Source of the DNA: Candidatus Heimdallarchaeota archaeon B3_Heim
GTDB lineage: Archaea; Asgardarchaeota; Heimdallarchaeia; Hodarchaeales; Hodarchaeaceae
Reading direction: 5' to 3'
Assembly: GCA_003144275.1 (NCBI GenBank)
Contig: NJBF01000008.1
Coordinates: 1-39,231 of the forward strand
DNA length: 39,231 nucleotides
In this document: positions 26,218 through 32,722 of the stretch, in pieces
How positions within the stretch are numbered: position 1 is the first letter of the stretch
Layout of the letters: every line of letters starts with the position of its first letter
Position numbers and translations under genes: made by a program
Notes under the pieces: generated by a model
Told to the model about the DNA's origin: nothing
Seen by the model: only the letters and a program-made list of their open reading frames with translations
The model's database searches: none

Positions 26218-27141
26218 CTAAGGCGTGTTAGATAAATTTTTCAAAGGATCAATCTCACGCCTGAGGATAAATAACGCAATAAGGATTCCCAACAATCCAA
26301 AGATCTTATAGAATGATTGCAGGGTAAGTGCTCCTGTCACCTCATATATTAAATCCTCATAGAATACAAAATAAGCCCCGATAAATGCTATTGTTACCGA
26401 TAGAGCATTCGTAATCGGTGATACAATCGATAAGCGACCACGTTCAAATGCTAATTGCTGTGCAATTGTTGCAAAACCATAAGTAATAATGAGCATGCAA
26501 AAGGAATAGAGGATTATGCCGTTTCTTGGAAGAATCGTTTGAATTTCTCCATTTAGACCAATTAGTAAGCTCTTTGTAAAGAACGTTCCGATTCCAAAAA
26601 AGGCTCCAGCAAAAATTGGTAGAATTAATTCTGAAGAACCCCCCTTTTTTACAATGAATAAAATTACGATCATTGCTACCATTAATCCTAATGTTACGGG
26701 AAGAAAAAGAAGCAGGAGAGGTTCATTCATTTCATTATTAGATTCGATATTTGGAGTTAAAGCGAATAAAAGTAATCCTACAATTAATATTCCGACCCCC
26801 ACCCACTCAATAATCGATAAACGCTCTTTGAAAACAACAGCCGCAAAAATGAAAGTAAATAGCAAATTTGTATTGACTAGAGGTTTAATAATTGATACAT
26901 CGTAGATATTTAACGCAACAGTATAAATAATAAAGCCTGTTAAAGCAGCTATCCCACCGATAAACCACATAGGCGTTGATAATAAGTTCCAAGCTGCTGG
27001 AAGAACATCTCGAAAGAAATCATTAATTTTAATTCCACCTGATCGGAAGATGCCGATTTTCATGATAATTGCGGATCCTCCTGAAATGACCCCGTAAAGG
27101 AGCATGATTAGCAAAACGACTGTATTACTCTCAAATGACAT
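26218..27141 (-). CDS. EamA/DMT superfamily transporter
   Basis: About 307 residues and ten hydrophobic helices in two five-helix repeats, the drug/metabolite transporter layout. The first EamA repeat ends in FKERLSIIEWVGVGILIVGLLL, the usual conserved Glu-Arg-Leu and helix-5 pattern; the second ends in LGILIALFILRRE. The protein lies in the membrane; substrate unknown. The frame opens at GTG 27165, but the ATG at 27141 places a short N-terminus directly before helix 1 and is preferred. It stands 206 bases upstream of the MscS-type gene on the same strand. Confidence 0.82.
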   Translation of the reverse strand: MSFESNTVVLLIMLLYGVISGGSAIIMKIGIFRSGGIKINDFFRDVLPAAWNLLSTPMWFIGGIAALTGFIIYTVALNIYDVSIIKPLVNTNLLFTFIFAAVVFKERLSIIEWVGVGILIVGLLLFALTPNIESNNEMNEPLLLLFLPVTLGLMVAMIVILFIVKKGGSSELILPIFAGAFFGIGTFFTKSLLIGLNGEIQTILPRNGIILYSFCMLIITYGFATIAQQLAFERGRLSIVSPITNALSVTIAFIGAYFVFYEDLIYEVTGALTLQSFYKIFGLLGILIALFILRREIDPLKNLSNTP

Positions 27142-27212
27142 AGTTACAAACCACTGTACTGCCACGAGTCTGAAAATTTGCTTAAATTGAATGATAGGTG
27201 AAATAATCTAAT

Positions 27213-27869
27213 TTATTCTTCTTCATCTCCACGAATATCAGATACCTCTTTTATTCTCTCCTCAGAAGGCTGGAAAAGCTCCTCCTGAAGAATCTCAGTT
27301 CTTTGAGCTAGATAATTAAGTTCATCAGATGATAATTCTGGTGATTGATCATCAGATTCACTTAACGTCTCAAATGAAGGCAGAGTAGATGATGCAGAAC
27401 GGACATCTTGTTGATCATCAATAGTCTTATCTTCTTCACCAAGGGTGAGGTATTTTACTTCTTGATAGGAAAGCTGGTGTGATGTATCCTGAACAATTGG
27501 TTTTGGGGGATGTTCCTCTGAGGAAGATTCCTCCCTGATTATGCCAGTAACAGACTCATAAGTCTCCTGATCCACATATTCTATTGATGTTTCATGAGTG
27601 ACCTTATCGTCCATATGTTCACTTTCTAATTCGATGTGAATGAACAACTTCCCATAATTCTGTAGAGGAATAACTGGTACGTGTAATTCCAGAAAATCAC
27701 GCTTGGAAGCCCCAGTATAAAATCCACGTAGGTGATCTGATTCATCCAAGATCTTTACACGATATTTAGTTACTCCATCATTTAATTTGCATCGAATATA
27801 GAAAGGAATGCAAATATTCATAACAGAAAATTCATCCCCCACATCGTCCACGATTTCTATTTTCCTCAT
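27213..27869 (-). CDS. Acidic protein with N-terminal beta domain, function unknown
   Basis: 218 residues. The first 110 or so read as a beta-sandwich-like domain (alternating hydrophobic strands such as FSVMNICIPFYIRC, YRVKILDE, FLELHVPVIPL and KLFIHIELES). The rest is a highly acidic, Ser-rich, low-complexity tail with scattered SSEEHPPKP and SDDQSPELS patches ending in GDEEE, likely disordered. There is no signal peptide or membrane helix. It lies 71 bases upstream of the EamA transporter on the same strand. I do not recognise the family. An adaptor or chaperone-like role can be imagined from a beta domain plus acidic tail, but nothing in the sequence fixes it. Confidence 0.68.
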   Translation of the reverse strand: MRKIEIVDDVGDEFSVMNICIPFYIRCKLNDGVTKYRVKILDESDHLRGFYTGASKRDFLELHVPVIPLQNYGKLFIHIELESEHMDDKVTHETSIEYVDQETYESVTGIIREESSSEEHPPKPIVQDTSHQLSYQEVKYLTLGEEDKTIDDQQDVRSASSTLPSFETLSESDDQSPELSSDELNYLAQRTEILQEELFQPSEERIKEVSDIRGDEEE

Positions 27870-28009
27870 GATTTTTTACCTACTGGAAATGCAATGATTG
27901 GCACATATACGCATAAATTTAACTGGAACCACCTTAGAACTTAGTTTTGACAAAACATTTAATTAATCATACCATAAAGATTATTCCGCAAAATAACCAT
28001 TCTTGTTAT

Positions 28010-28207
28010 TTATGACGGTGAGAGAACGATTATGTAGAATTTTGATGGCATACTTAAAAATCTTAATTCTTCCTTGCATAATTTTTCAATTACTTGGAAA
28101 AAACAGAATAAATCCTTTACATTTTCAAGCACAAGAGGTGATTTTCTTCTTACTGGTATTATCCCAACAATTAACTTAGTAGGGGATGACCAAGTTGTAA
28201 CCTGCAT
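28010..28207 (-). CDS. Possible small gene or 3' gene remnant
   Basis: A 65-codon frame from an ATG at 28207 with GAAGAAGGG immediately upstream. The frame stays open to about 28288, so 15 to 25 codons before the ATG also read as plausible protein (for example IPKRYSKIEEG) without a conventional start, which is what the end of a broken gene would look like. The strand-helix order (KLIVGIIPV followed by LENVKDLFCFFQVIEKL) faintly recalls the longin/roadblock-like tails elsewhere in the window. Either a real small protein or a relic; weakly supported. Confidence 0.35.
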   Translation of the reverse strand: MQVTTWSSPTKLIVGIIPVRRKSPLVLENVKDLFCFFQVIEKLCKEELRFLSMPSKFYIIVLSPS

Positions 28208-28288
28208 CCCTTCTTCAATTTTGGAGTAACGCTTAGGAATAGAGGACGTTAATGACTCTATTGGAGTTGGGTAACAGCTTATTACTTG

Positions 28289-28297
28289 TTATATATT
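28289..28297 (+). promoter_or_regulatory. TATA box upstream of the candidate structured RNA
   Basis: TTATATATT on the + strand. Transcription would begin near 28315-28320, exactly where the first paired segment (GATACC at 28317) begins. Confidence 0.35.
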
Positions 28298-28314
28298 TGA
28301 TAATTTAATTAAAG

Positions 28315-28591
28315 ACGATACCAGATTTGAAGCGAAGTTCATCACAACATTTTATGATTATGAGAGGGGAATTTCGCTACAGGTATCTCTACTCAAATCC
28401 TCTCATTCTGAATCAGATCTTAAACTACATTTTCTATCTCCATTCTGGATGAAAAATGGTTTGATTCTTCAGCGTTTATCTGCTGACATAAAGGTAGTTC
28501 CCTTCGGTCAGTTCACGCTCTGTTTATTCTATCCTGCCGGATAGGAGATGTGTGACTCATCCCATCGTGATGCCAAAAAGTTAACTTTTTT
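28315..28591 (+). ncRNA. Candidate structured non-coding RNA
   Basis: Paired segments seen by eye: GATACC 28317-28322/GGTATC 28382-28387, enclosing AGCGAA 28331-28336/TTCGCT 28373-28378; ATGAGAGG 28360-28367/CCTCTCAT 28399-28406, which crosses the previous helices and so would be a pseudoknot or an alternative pairing; GAATCA 28410-28415/TGATTC 28462-28467, enclosing CATTTTC with GAAAAATG (one bulge) and TCCA 28439-28442/TGGA 28446-28449; CTGAC 28483-28487/GTCAG 28507-28511 enclosing AAGG/CCTT; CTATCC 28529-28534/GGATAG 28539-28544; CATC/GATG 28563-28572; and a perfect 16-base palindrome 28575-28590 followed by T. A TATA box lies about 25 bases before the first helix. It lacks the RNase P and SRP signature sequences I know. 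Strand is inferred from the TATA box and final T-run. Confidence 0.4.
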
Positions 28592-28817
28592 CGTGTATCC
28601 GATAAATTCAGTCTCCTAGAGAGAGATTCTTACAGTAAAGTTAGCTCTACCAGGGTATCACAAATAAGATCTTTACTTTTTGTTTCCATTTGAATTAATA
28701 ATAAAAAAACCTCTGTAGATTATCAGCAGAAATCCACACCAATTTCACAATTCAAATGATAAATGCGTTTAAATTGACATTAAATTATCAGTAAAAGAGA
28801 GATTTATGGAGATAGAA

Positions 28818-28844
28818 AGAAGGAGATTTTAAATCTCTCCTTCT
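28818..28844 (-). terminator. Hairpin downstream of the ThDP decarboxylase operon
   Basis: AGAAGGAGA (28818-28826) and TCTCCTTCT (28836-28844) form a 9-bp stem with a 9-base AT-rich loop, about 100 bases past the stop of the beta subunit gene on its strand. There is no T-run on the minus strand, so it may instead be an RNA-stabilising 3' structure. Confidence 0.3.
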
Positions 28845-28946
28845 CTCCTTAGAATGGGTTGAATTATGGGTAGATACAACTGTATCTGATTAACAATTGT
28901 TAATAATTTCTTTTAAATAGATTTGGGATTGAATCTCATACTTTCT

Positions 28947-29504
28947 TCAATCGAATCGTTGCAGAAAATTTTCTGCAATCCTTATCGGATGCCACGGAAT
29001 ATTCGCTAATTCTTTTTTACCTTCTTCAATGATAAGATGTAAGATGTTCAATCCCTTGGTTGTGAGAAAGTTTTCTAAATTATCATTTAAAATGCTCTGA
29101 GACGCTTTTAGAGATTGAAAATAATCAATATTCAAAGATTCAAGGAATTTAGAGAAATTAATGACAGAAGATACGGTTTGTTGTCCACCTGTGGTAAAAT
29201 ATTGCGAATTATCCAAAATGAGGATCTTTAGGTTATGAGGTTTATAGTAAGCAGCCGTTATTACAGAACCAAAGCCCATCAATAAGTTCCCATCACCAGT
29301 AATAACAGTTACTCGTTTTTCAGGATTCATAACTGCTAAACCTAGTCCTACACCGATAGGTAACCCCATCGATCCTCTGAGATAGACTTGAGGTTTAGCC
29401 AAATAATGATACACCTCCCTACTAATATTCCCGTTGGAACTAACTATTAAATCGTTCTCACCAATGTGATCCTGCAGAGATGAGATTACTTCATACCCTT
29501 TCAT
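28947..29504 (-). CDS. ThDP-dependent decarboxylase, beta subunit (sulfopyruvate/phosphonopyruvate decarboxylase type)
   Basis: 185 residues, the pyrophosphate-binding half of a thiamine-diphosphate enzyme. The ThDP motif begins GDGNLLMGFGS (70-80) and ends with ILDNS (96-100), about 25 residues later, as required. The preceding RGSMGLPIGVGLGLA loop also fits ComE and the C-terminal half of phosphonopyruvate decarboxylase. Together with the alpha subunit it should decarboxylate a 3-substituted pyruvate (sulfopyruvate, giving sulfoacetaldehyde, in coenzyme M synthesis, or phosphonopyruvate). No PEP mutase or other coenzyme M gene is in the window, so the substrate is open. Its ATG overlaps the alpha stop codon by 4 bases (ATGA), indicating translational coupling. 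Confidence 0.83.
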   Translation of the reverse strand: MKGYEVISSLQDHIGENDLIVSSNGNISREVYHYLAKPQVYLRGSMGLPIGVGLGLAVMNPEKRVTVITGDGNLLMGFGSVITAAYYKPHNLKILILDNSQYFTTGGQQTVSSVINFSKFLESLNIDYFQSLKASQSILNDNLENFLTTKGLNILHLIIEEGKKELANIPWHPIRIAENFLQRFD

Positions 29505-30007
29505 TGACTCAACACTCCCTTCTTCACCATTAAGACTACTGGTGAGGATTGCTCATCCATAACTGTTATCGCTTTTTGTATACTCACTTCCCAATCTTTT
29601 TCATTTAAATCCCAATAAACTAGATTTAATGATCCTAAGAAGGAATTATTTATCTTTCCCATTATTGAATGTTCAGGAAAGTCATTATCCTCCTTTAAAC
29701 CCCTGTAGCTCATTAAAATAAGTATAGGCAGCTTATATAATTGAACTAGCGATGTCAATGCATCCCCTATATTCCCTAAGCCACTATTTTGCATATAGAC
29801 TAAAGGTTGTTTCTTTGAAAGAGCCGCTCCGGTGGCAATAGCTATAGCTTCATCTTCTCGCGTCGCAGAAAGGTGTTTTATTGTTGATTTATCTTCTTGA
29901 CTTGCTATATAGGATAAGAACTCCTTAAAATAGGAACAGGGTACCCCAGACACTAAATCGAAATTATCTTCAATAAAACTCACGAATTCATCAAGATTAA
30001 TCATCAT
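29501..30007 (-). CDS. ThDP-dependent decarboxylase, alpha subunit (sulfopyruvate/phosphonopyruvate decarboxylase type)
   Basis: 168 residues from the ATG at 30007, the pyrimidine-binding half of the enzyme (ComD-like). Seen: the SGVPCSYFKEFL opening (family form TGVPDSxL), the catalytic glutamate in SATREDEAIAIATGAAL, and YMQNSGLGNIGDALTSL, the usual family motif. The frame is open to 30070, but AGGAGA lies 5 bases before the ATG at 30007, which starts the conserved domain properly; a second ATG follows at 30004. Archaeal sulfopyruvate decarboxylase is split in the same way, while bacterial phosphonopyruvate decarboxylase is one chain. Separated from the GNAT gene by a possible terminator. 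Confidence 0.83.
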   Translation of the reverse strand: MMINLDEFVSFIEDNFDLVSGVPCSYFKEFLSYIASQEDKSTIKHLSATREDEAIAIATGAALSKKQPLVYMQNSGLGNIGDALTSLVQLYKLPILILMSYRGLKEDNDFPEHSIMGKINNSFLGSLNLVYWDLNEKDWEVSIQKAITVMDEQSSPVVLMVKKGVLSQ

Positions 30008-30047
30008 AATTCTCCTATTCTTGCAGAAAAGATTTGACTTTAAGTAT

Positions 30048-30068
30048 GATTTTTTAGTAAAAAAAATC
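30048..30068 (-). terminator. AT-rich hairpin/T-run after the GNAT gene
   Basis: GATTTTTT (30048-30055) and AAAAAATC (30061-30068) pair, and the minus strand shows eight T in a row (30066-30059). It lies about 135 bases beyond the GNAT stop codon and just before the decarboxylase ribosome-binding site. Confidence 0.3.
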
Positions 30069-30200
30069 AATTTTGAAATGGAGTAAAAAACCCTCTTTTC
30101 GTGATATTCCTTTCGTTACCAATGATAATTGCATTTAGGTATTGGAAAAGGAAAATTCATTGATTTACTCTAATGAGCTGGTGCTGAAATGTTCGTGCAA

Positions 30201-30629
30201 TTACGAATCTAACCTCATTCTTTTTGAGAAATAGCACACTTCTTCCCATTGTTTGTATCCTGCACCAATAAAACACTGTTTACTCACCAAATTATTAGCA
30301 AAAATTAACGCACTGTAGACCTCAATCCCTTCCTCATCAAATAAATATTCTTCTGCCGCTAGTAAAAGTTCTTTACCGATACCCTGATTCTGGTAATCTG
30401 GATGTACTGTTAATCGATTTATCCACCCCTTTCTATTGTCATGTGAAACCAATACTACTCCTACTAACTTTTCACTTACTAATTTCCCCAATAACACTAC
30501 ATTAGCTGATTCTATTTGATCTTTCATCTGATTTGGATGATCCCGTCCTTCTACCCGCGGTTTTAACCCCACTTTCTCCCATAATTTTAGTACATCAGCA
30601 TATCTTGCTAGAGAAAGTTTCTGAATCAT
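30201..30629 (-). CDS. GNAT-family N-acetyltransferase
   Basis: 142 residues. The acetyl-CoA-binding motif A is clear: INRLTVHPDYQNQGIGKELL (about 71-90), with the Q-x-x-G-I-G pyrophosphate loop, followed by a helix and the motif B-like ALIFANNLVSKQCFIGAGY that carries the usual Asn and the late Tyr. Length is normal for a single GNAT domain. Substrate unknown; these enzymes acetylate amines on small molecules or protein N-termini. The gene begins 15 bases after the BtpA-family gene on the same strand, and a GCAGGA site lies before the ATG at 30629, so the two form an operon. Confidence 0.85.
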   Translation of the reverse strand: MIQKLSLARYADVLKLWEKVGLKPRVEGRDHPNQMKDQIESANVVLLGKLVSEKLVGVVLVSHDNRKGWINRLTVHPDYQNQGIGKELLLAAEEYLFDEEGIEVYSALIFANNLVSKQCFIGAGYKQWEEVCYFSKRMRLDS

Positions 30630-30644
30630 TATTTCCTGCTCTCT

Positions 30645-31412
30645 TTATTGTTTTTCTCTTAAAGAGTTCCATACAGCCATAAAAGCAGACGCTTTTTCTA
30701 AATCAATAGGTGAATGCAAATTAGTGGGCTCGTACTTTAATGAACTTCCAATGATCACTCCTGAAATAAGAGGAAAAATAGTACTTACATTATCAACAGT
30801 CACTCCGCTTCCCAATATCGGTTTGTGTTTGGTTCTAGAGACAAAATGGGTTAACGTATCTAATGGGAGTAGCGCACCTGTTTCTCTCCCCGATAATATT
30901 ATTGCGTCTGCTCCACCACGATTTAGCGCATTTTTTGCTGCTTCATCCAAGGTAAATTGTCCAAGAGGTGTAGCATGTTTTACTCCAATATCAGCAAGTA
31001 TCAAAACTTTAGATTGGAGAACCTGTTTTTCTTGAATAACTTGTGAAGCAACACCCTCAATTATTCCTTGATCTGTAACATACGCACCTTCCCATATATT
31101 ACAGCGAATAAAACTCGCGTGATTAATCGTGGCCATTGTTATGGCTTGTAAACACGCATTTCTCAGAATATTCACTCCAACAGCTATTGTAGGAACTGAA
31201 TCTATGATTTTGTTCACTATTTTACTCATTAACAAAAATTTGGCGTCAGAAATTCGTGTCTTGGGAAAGGGAGAATCATGAAAATTTTCTATGAGTAACG
31301 CGTCAAATCCAGCCTGCTTTAAAGTTAGAGCATCGGCTATACTTATTCTGAATGCTTCATCTAAATTAAATTCTGGTGATACATAACTTTCAAATGATGG
31401 GAGATGTATCAT
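30645..31412 (-). CDS. BtpA-family TIM-barrel protein
   Basis: 255 residues of the BtpA/SgcQ family, named after a cyanobacterial photosystem I factor but widespread in archaea without photosynthesis; the enzymatic role is unknown. Family marks seen: MIHLPSFES at the start, DALTLKQAGFDALLIENFHDSPFPK, VGVNILRN, FIRCNIWEGAYVTDQGIIEG, and the phosphate-binding PILGSGVTVDN and GVIIGSSLK at the barrel's C-terminal end. In homologues the first beta strand begins a few residues earlier (KPIIGMIHL). Those residues are encoded here in frame just upstream (QKPIIG) but with no ATG, GTG or TTG before the next stop, so the ATG at 31412 may truncate strand 1, or a rare start is used. Operonic with the GNAT gene. 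Confidence 0.82.
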   Translation of the reverse strand: MIHLPSFESYVSPEFNLDEAFRISIADALTLKQAGFDALLIENFHDSPFPKTRISDAKFLLMSKIVNKIIDSVPTIAVGVNILRNACLQAITMATINHASFIRCNIWEGAYVTDQGIIEGVASQVIQEKQVLQSKVLILADIGVKHATPLGQFTLDEAAKNALNRGGADAIILSGRETGALLPLDTLTHFVSRTKHKPILGSGVTVDNVSTIFPLISGVIIGSSLKYEPTNLHSPIDLEKASAFMAVWNSLREKQ

Positions 31413-31581
31413 CCCAATTATTGGCTTCTGAGTTAAGTCTAGAGGATGTTTAGGTGTCGGTACTTACTTCACTTCCAATTAAGTGTTCCGCTTTAACCAT
31501 ATCTAATATTATTTCTTAAATTCCCCCTCATTGGAAAAGTTGTTAAAGGTATCCAAAAACAGAAATGACTTGCTATGATGA

Positions 31582-31618
31582 CGGTTTTACCGGCTGAACT
31601 AAACATTTTACTGTTTAG
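31582..31618 (+). promoter_or_regulatory. Pair of small hairpins upstream of the PP-loop gene
   Basis: CGGT/ACCG (31582-31592) and, directly after, CTAAACA (31599-31605) with TGTTTAG (31612-31618), a perfect 7-bp stem. They lie 40 to 80 bases before the ATG at 31661 and could be an operator or leader structure. Confidence 0.25.
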
Positions 31619-31660
31619 AGATGATGAGTACTGGCAAACTGATCATATAGATGAATTCAA

Positions 31661-32596
31661 ATGACTGCATGTAATTGTGGAGCTTTAGGAGAATATAAAG
31701 ATCCATTCAATCCATATTCTCTCGAATATTGCTCTTCTTGTTTTTCAGCTTACCTAGAAAAAAAAATTCTGCGGGGAGTGCGGCGTAGAGTTAGGGGGCA
31801 TCCGATCGCTGTAGCCGTATCAGGAGGAAAAGACAGCTTAGTATTACTTAATGTTCTATATTCATATCAAAACGAGCTTAAACTATCTTCTTTAATTGCA
31901 CTAATCCTTGAAGAGGAAATACCAGATATTCAGCAGGAAAGACAGAAAATAATCCAATACTTACATAAACACTATTCAGATTTGCCTATTAACATTGTCA
32001 AATATTCGGAGTTATTTGGCCATACTCTACCTCATCTTGTCACTATAAATGACAGCAAAAAACTTGGTTTTACACCGTGTAGCATTTGTGGAATATTTCG
32101 CAAACAGGCTCTTTTTCAAATGAGTTTACAAGCGGGTGTTGATTTCATAGCTCTTGGAACGACATTAGAGGATGAAGCTAGTACCATCATCCTGAACATT
32201 ATTCGAGGGTTTCCAACTCTCTCTCCAACCCAAAACTCATATTCCAATGATTCTAATACTCAAAGATTGCCGCAACGTATCAAACCTTTAGCCCGAATAT
32301 CAGAAGACTTAATACGTATCTATATTCGGATTAAGAATATTCCTATAATTTCTCAAACATGTCCCTATGCACAGAGATCTTTAAGGTCTGAAATTACGGC
32401 TTTTATTTCGACATTGAAAGATCGTGATCCACAAGGATCTTTCCTTTTTAATATCCTAAAAACAAAGAATGATTCTGAGAGAAAAACCTCTTTTCCCCAG
32501 AATACTTACCACTGTACGCGATGTCAGATGATCTCACATCATTCTCTTTGTCCAAGTTGCCGTATATTATCTAATTTATTGGAATCAAGCTTTTAA
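31661..32596 (+). CDS. TtuA/Ncs6-like PP-loop tRNA sulfurtransferase homologue
   Basis: 311 residues with the layout of the TtcA/TtuA/Ncs6 family, which adenylates a tRNA uridine and replaces oxygen with sulfur. N-terminal zinc cysteines C4, C6, C24 and C27; PP-loop SGGKDS (54-59); internal CxxC, C140-SI-C143, the position that in TtuA helps hold an iron-sulfur cluster; and a C-terminal zinc ribbon C285, C288, C297, C300. Two departures: the first zinc pair is C-x-C, and the usual GHNLDDEAQ reads GTTLEDEAS (about 166-174). The latter makes a paralogue with altered substrate possible. Hairpins precede the gene. The TPR gene follows on the same strand. Confidence 0.8.
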   Translation: MTACNCGALGEYKDPFNPYSLEYCSSCFSAYLEKKILRGVRRRVRGHPIAVAVSGGKDSLVLLNVLYSYQNELKLSSLIALILEEEIPDIQQERQKIIQYLHKHYSDLPINIVKYSELFGHTLPHLVTINDSKKLGFTPCSICGIFRKQALFQMSLQAGVDFIALGTTLEDEASTIILNIIRGFPTLSPTQNSYSNDSNTQRLPQRIKPLARISEDLIRIYIRIKNIPIISQTCPYAQRSLRSEITAFISTLKDRDPQGSFLFNILKTKNDSERKTSFPQNTYHCTRCQMISHHSLCPSCRILSNLLESSF

Positions 32597-32722
32597 CTTC
32601 TTTACCTTATTCAATTTTGGTTTATTGTGGGGGGACAAAATTATTTGAGTAGTAAATTATCATCATTGACTATTCTATTCTCGCATAAAGTGTCACATGA
32701 AGTATTGAAACAGGTGAAGTTC

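Larger units (their letters stand above)
28208..28946. other. Gene-free region containing a candidate structured RNA
   Basis: About 740 bases with no convincing reading frame in either direction. The first 80 bases hold the upstream extension of the possible gene remnant and a TATA box; 28315-28591 is dense in inverted repeats (see next entries); 28600-28800 is AT-rich with nothing recognisable; 28818-28844 holds a hairpin after the ThDP decarboxylase operon. Confidence 0.5.

Noticed and set aside
28531..28541. ATCCTGCCGGA, identical to part of the conserved 5' end of archaeal 16S rRNA
   Set aside because: Only 11 bases match, the following bases do not continue as 16S, and the segment is better explained as one hairpin (CTATCC/GGATAG) of the candidate RNA.
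30645..31412. BtpA as evidence of photosynthesis
   Set aside because: The family is common in non-photosynthetic archaea and bacteria, and no photosynthesis gene is in the window.
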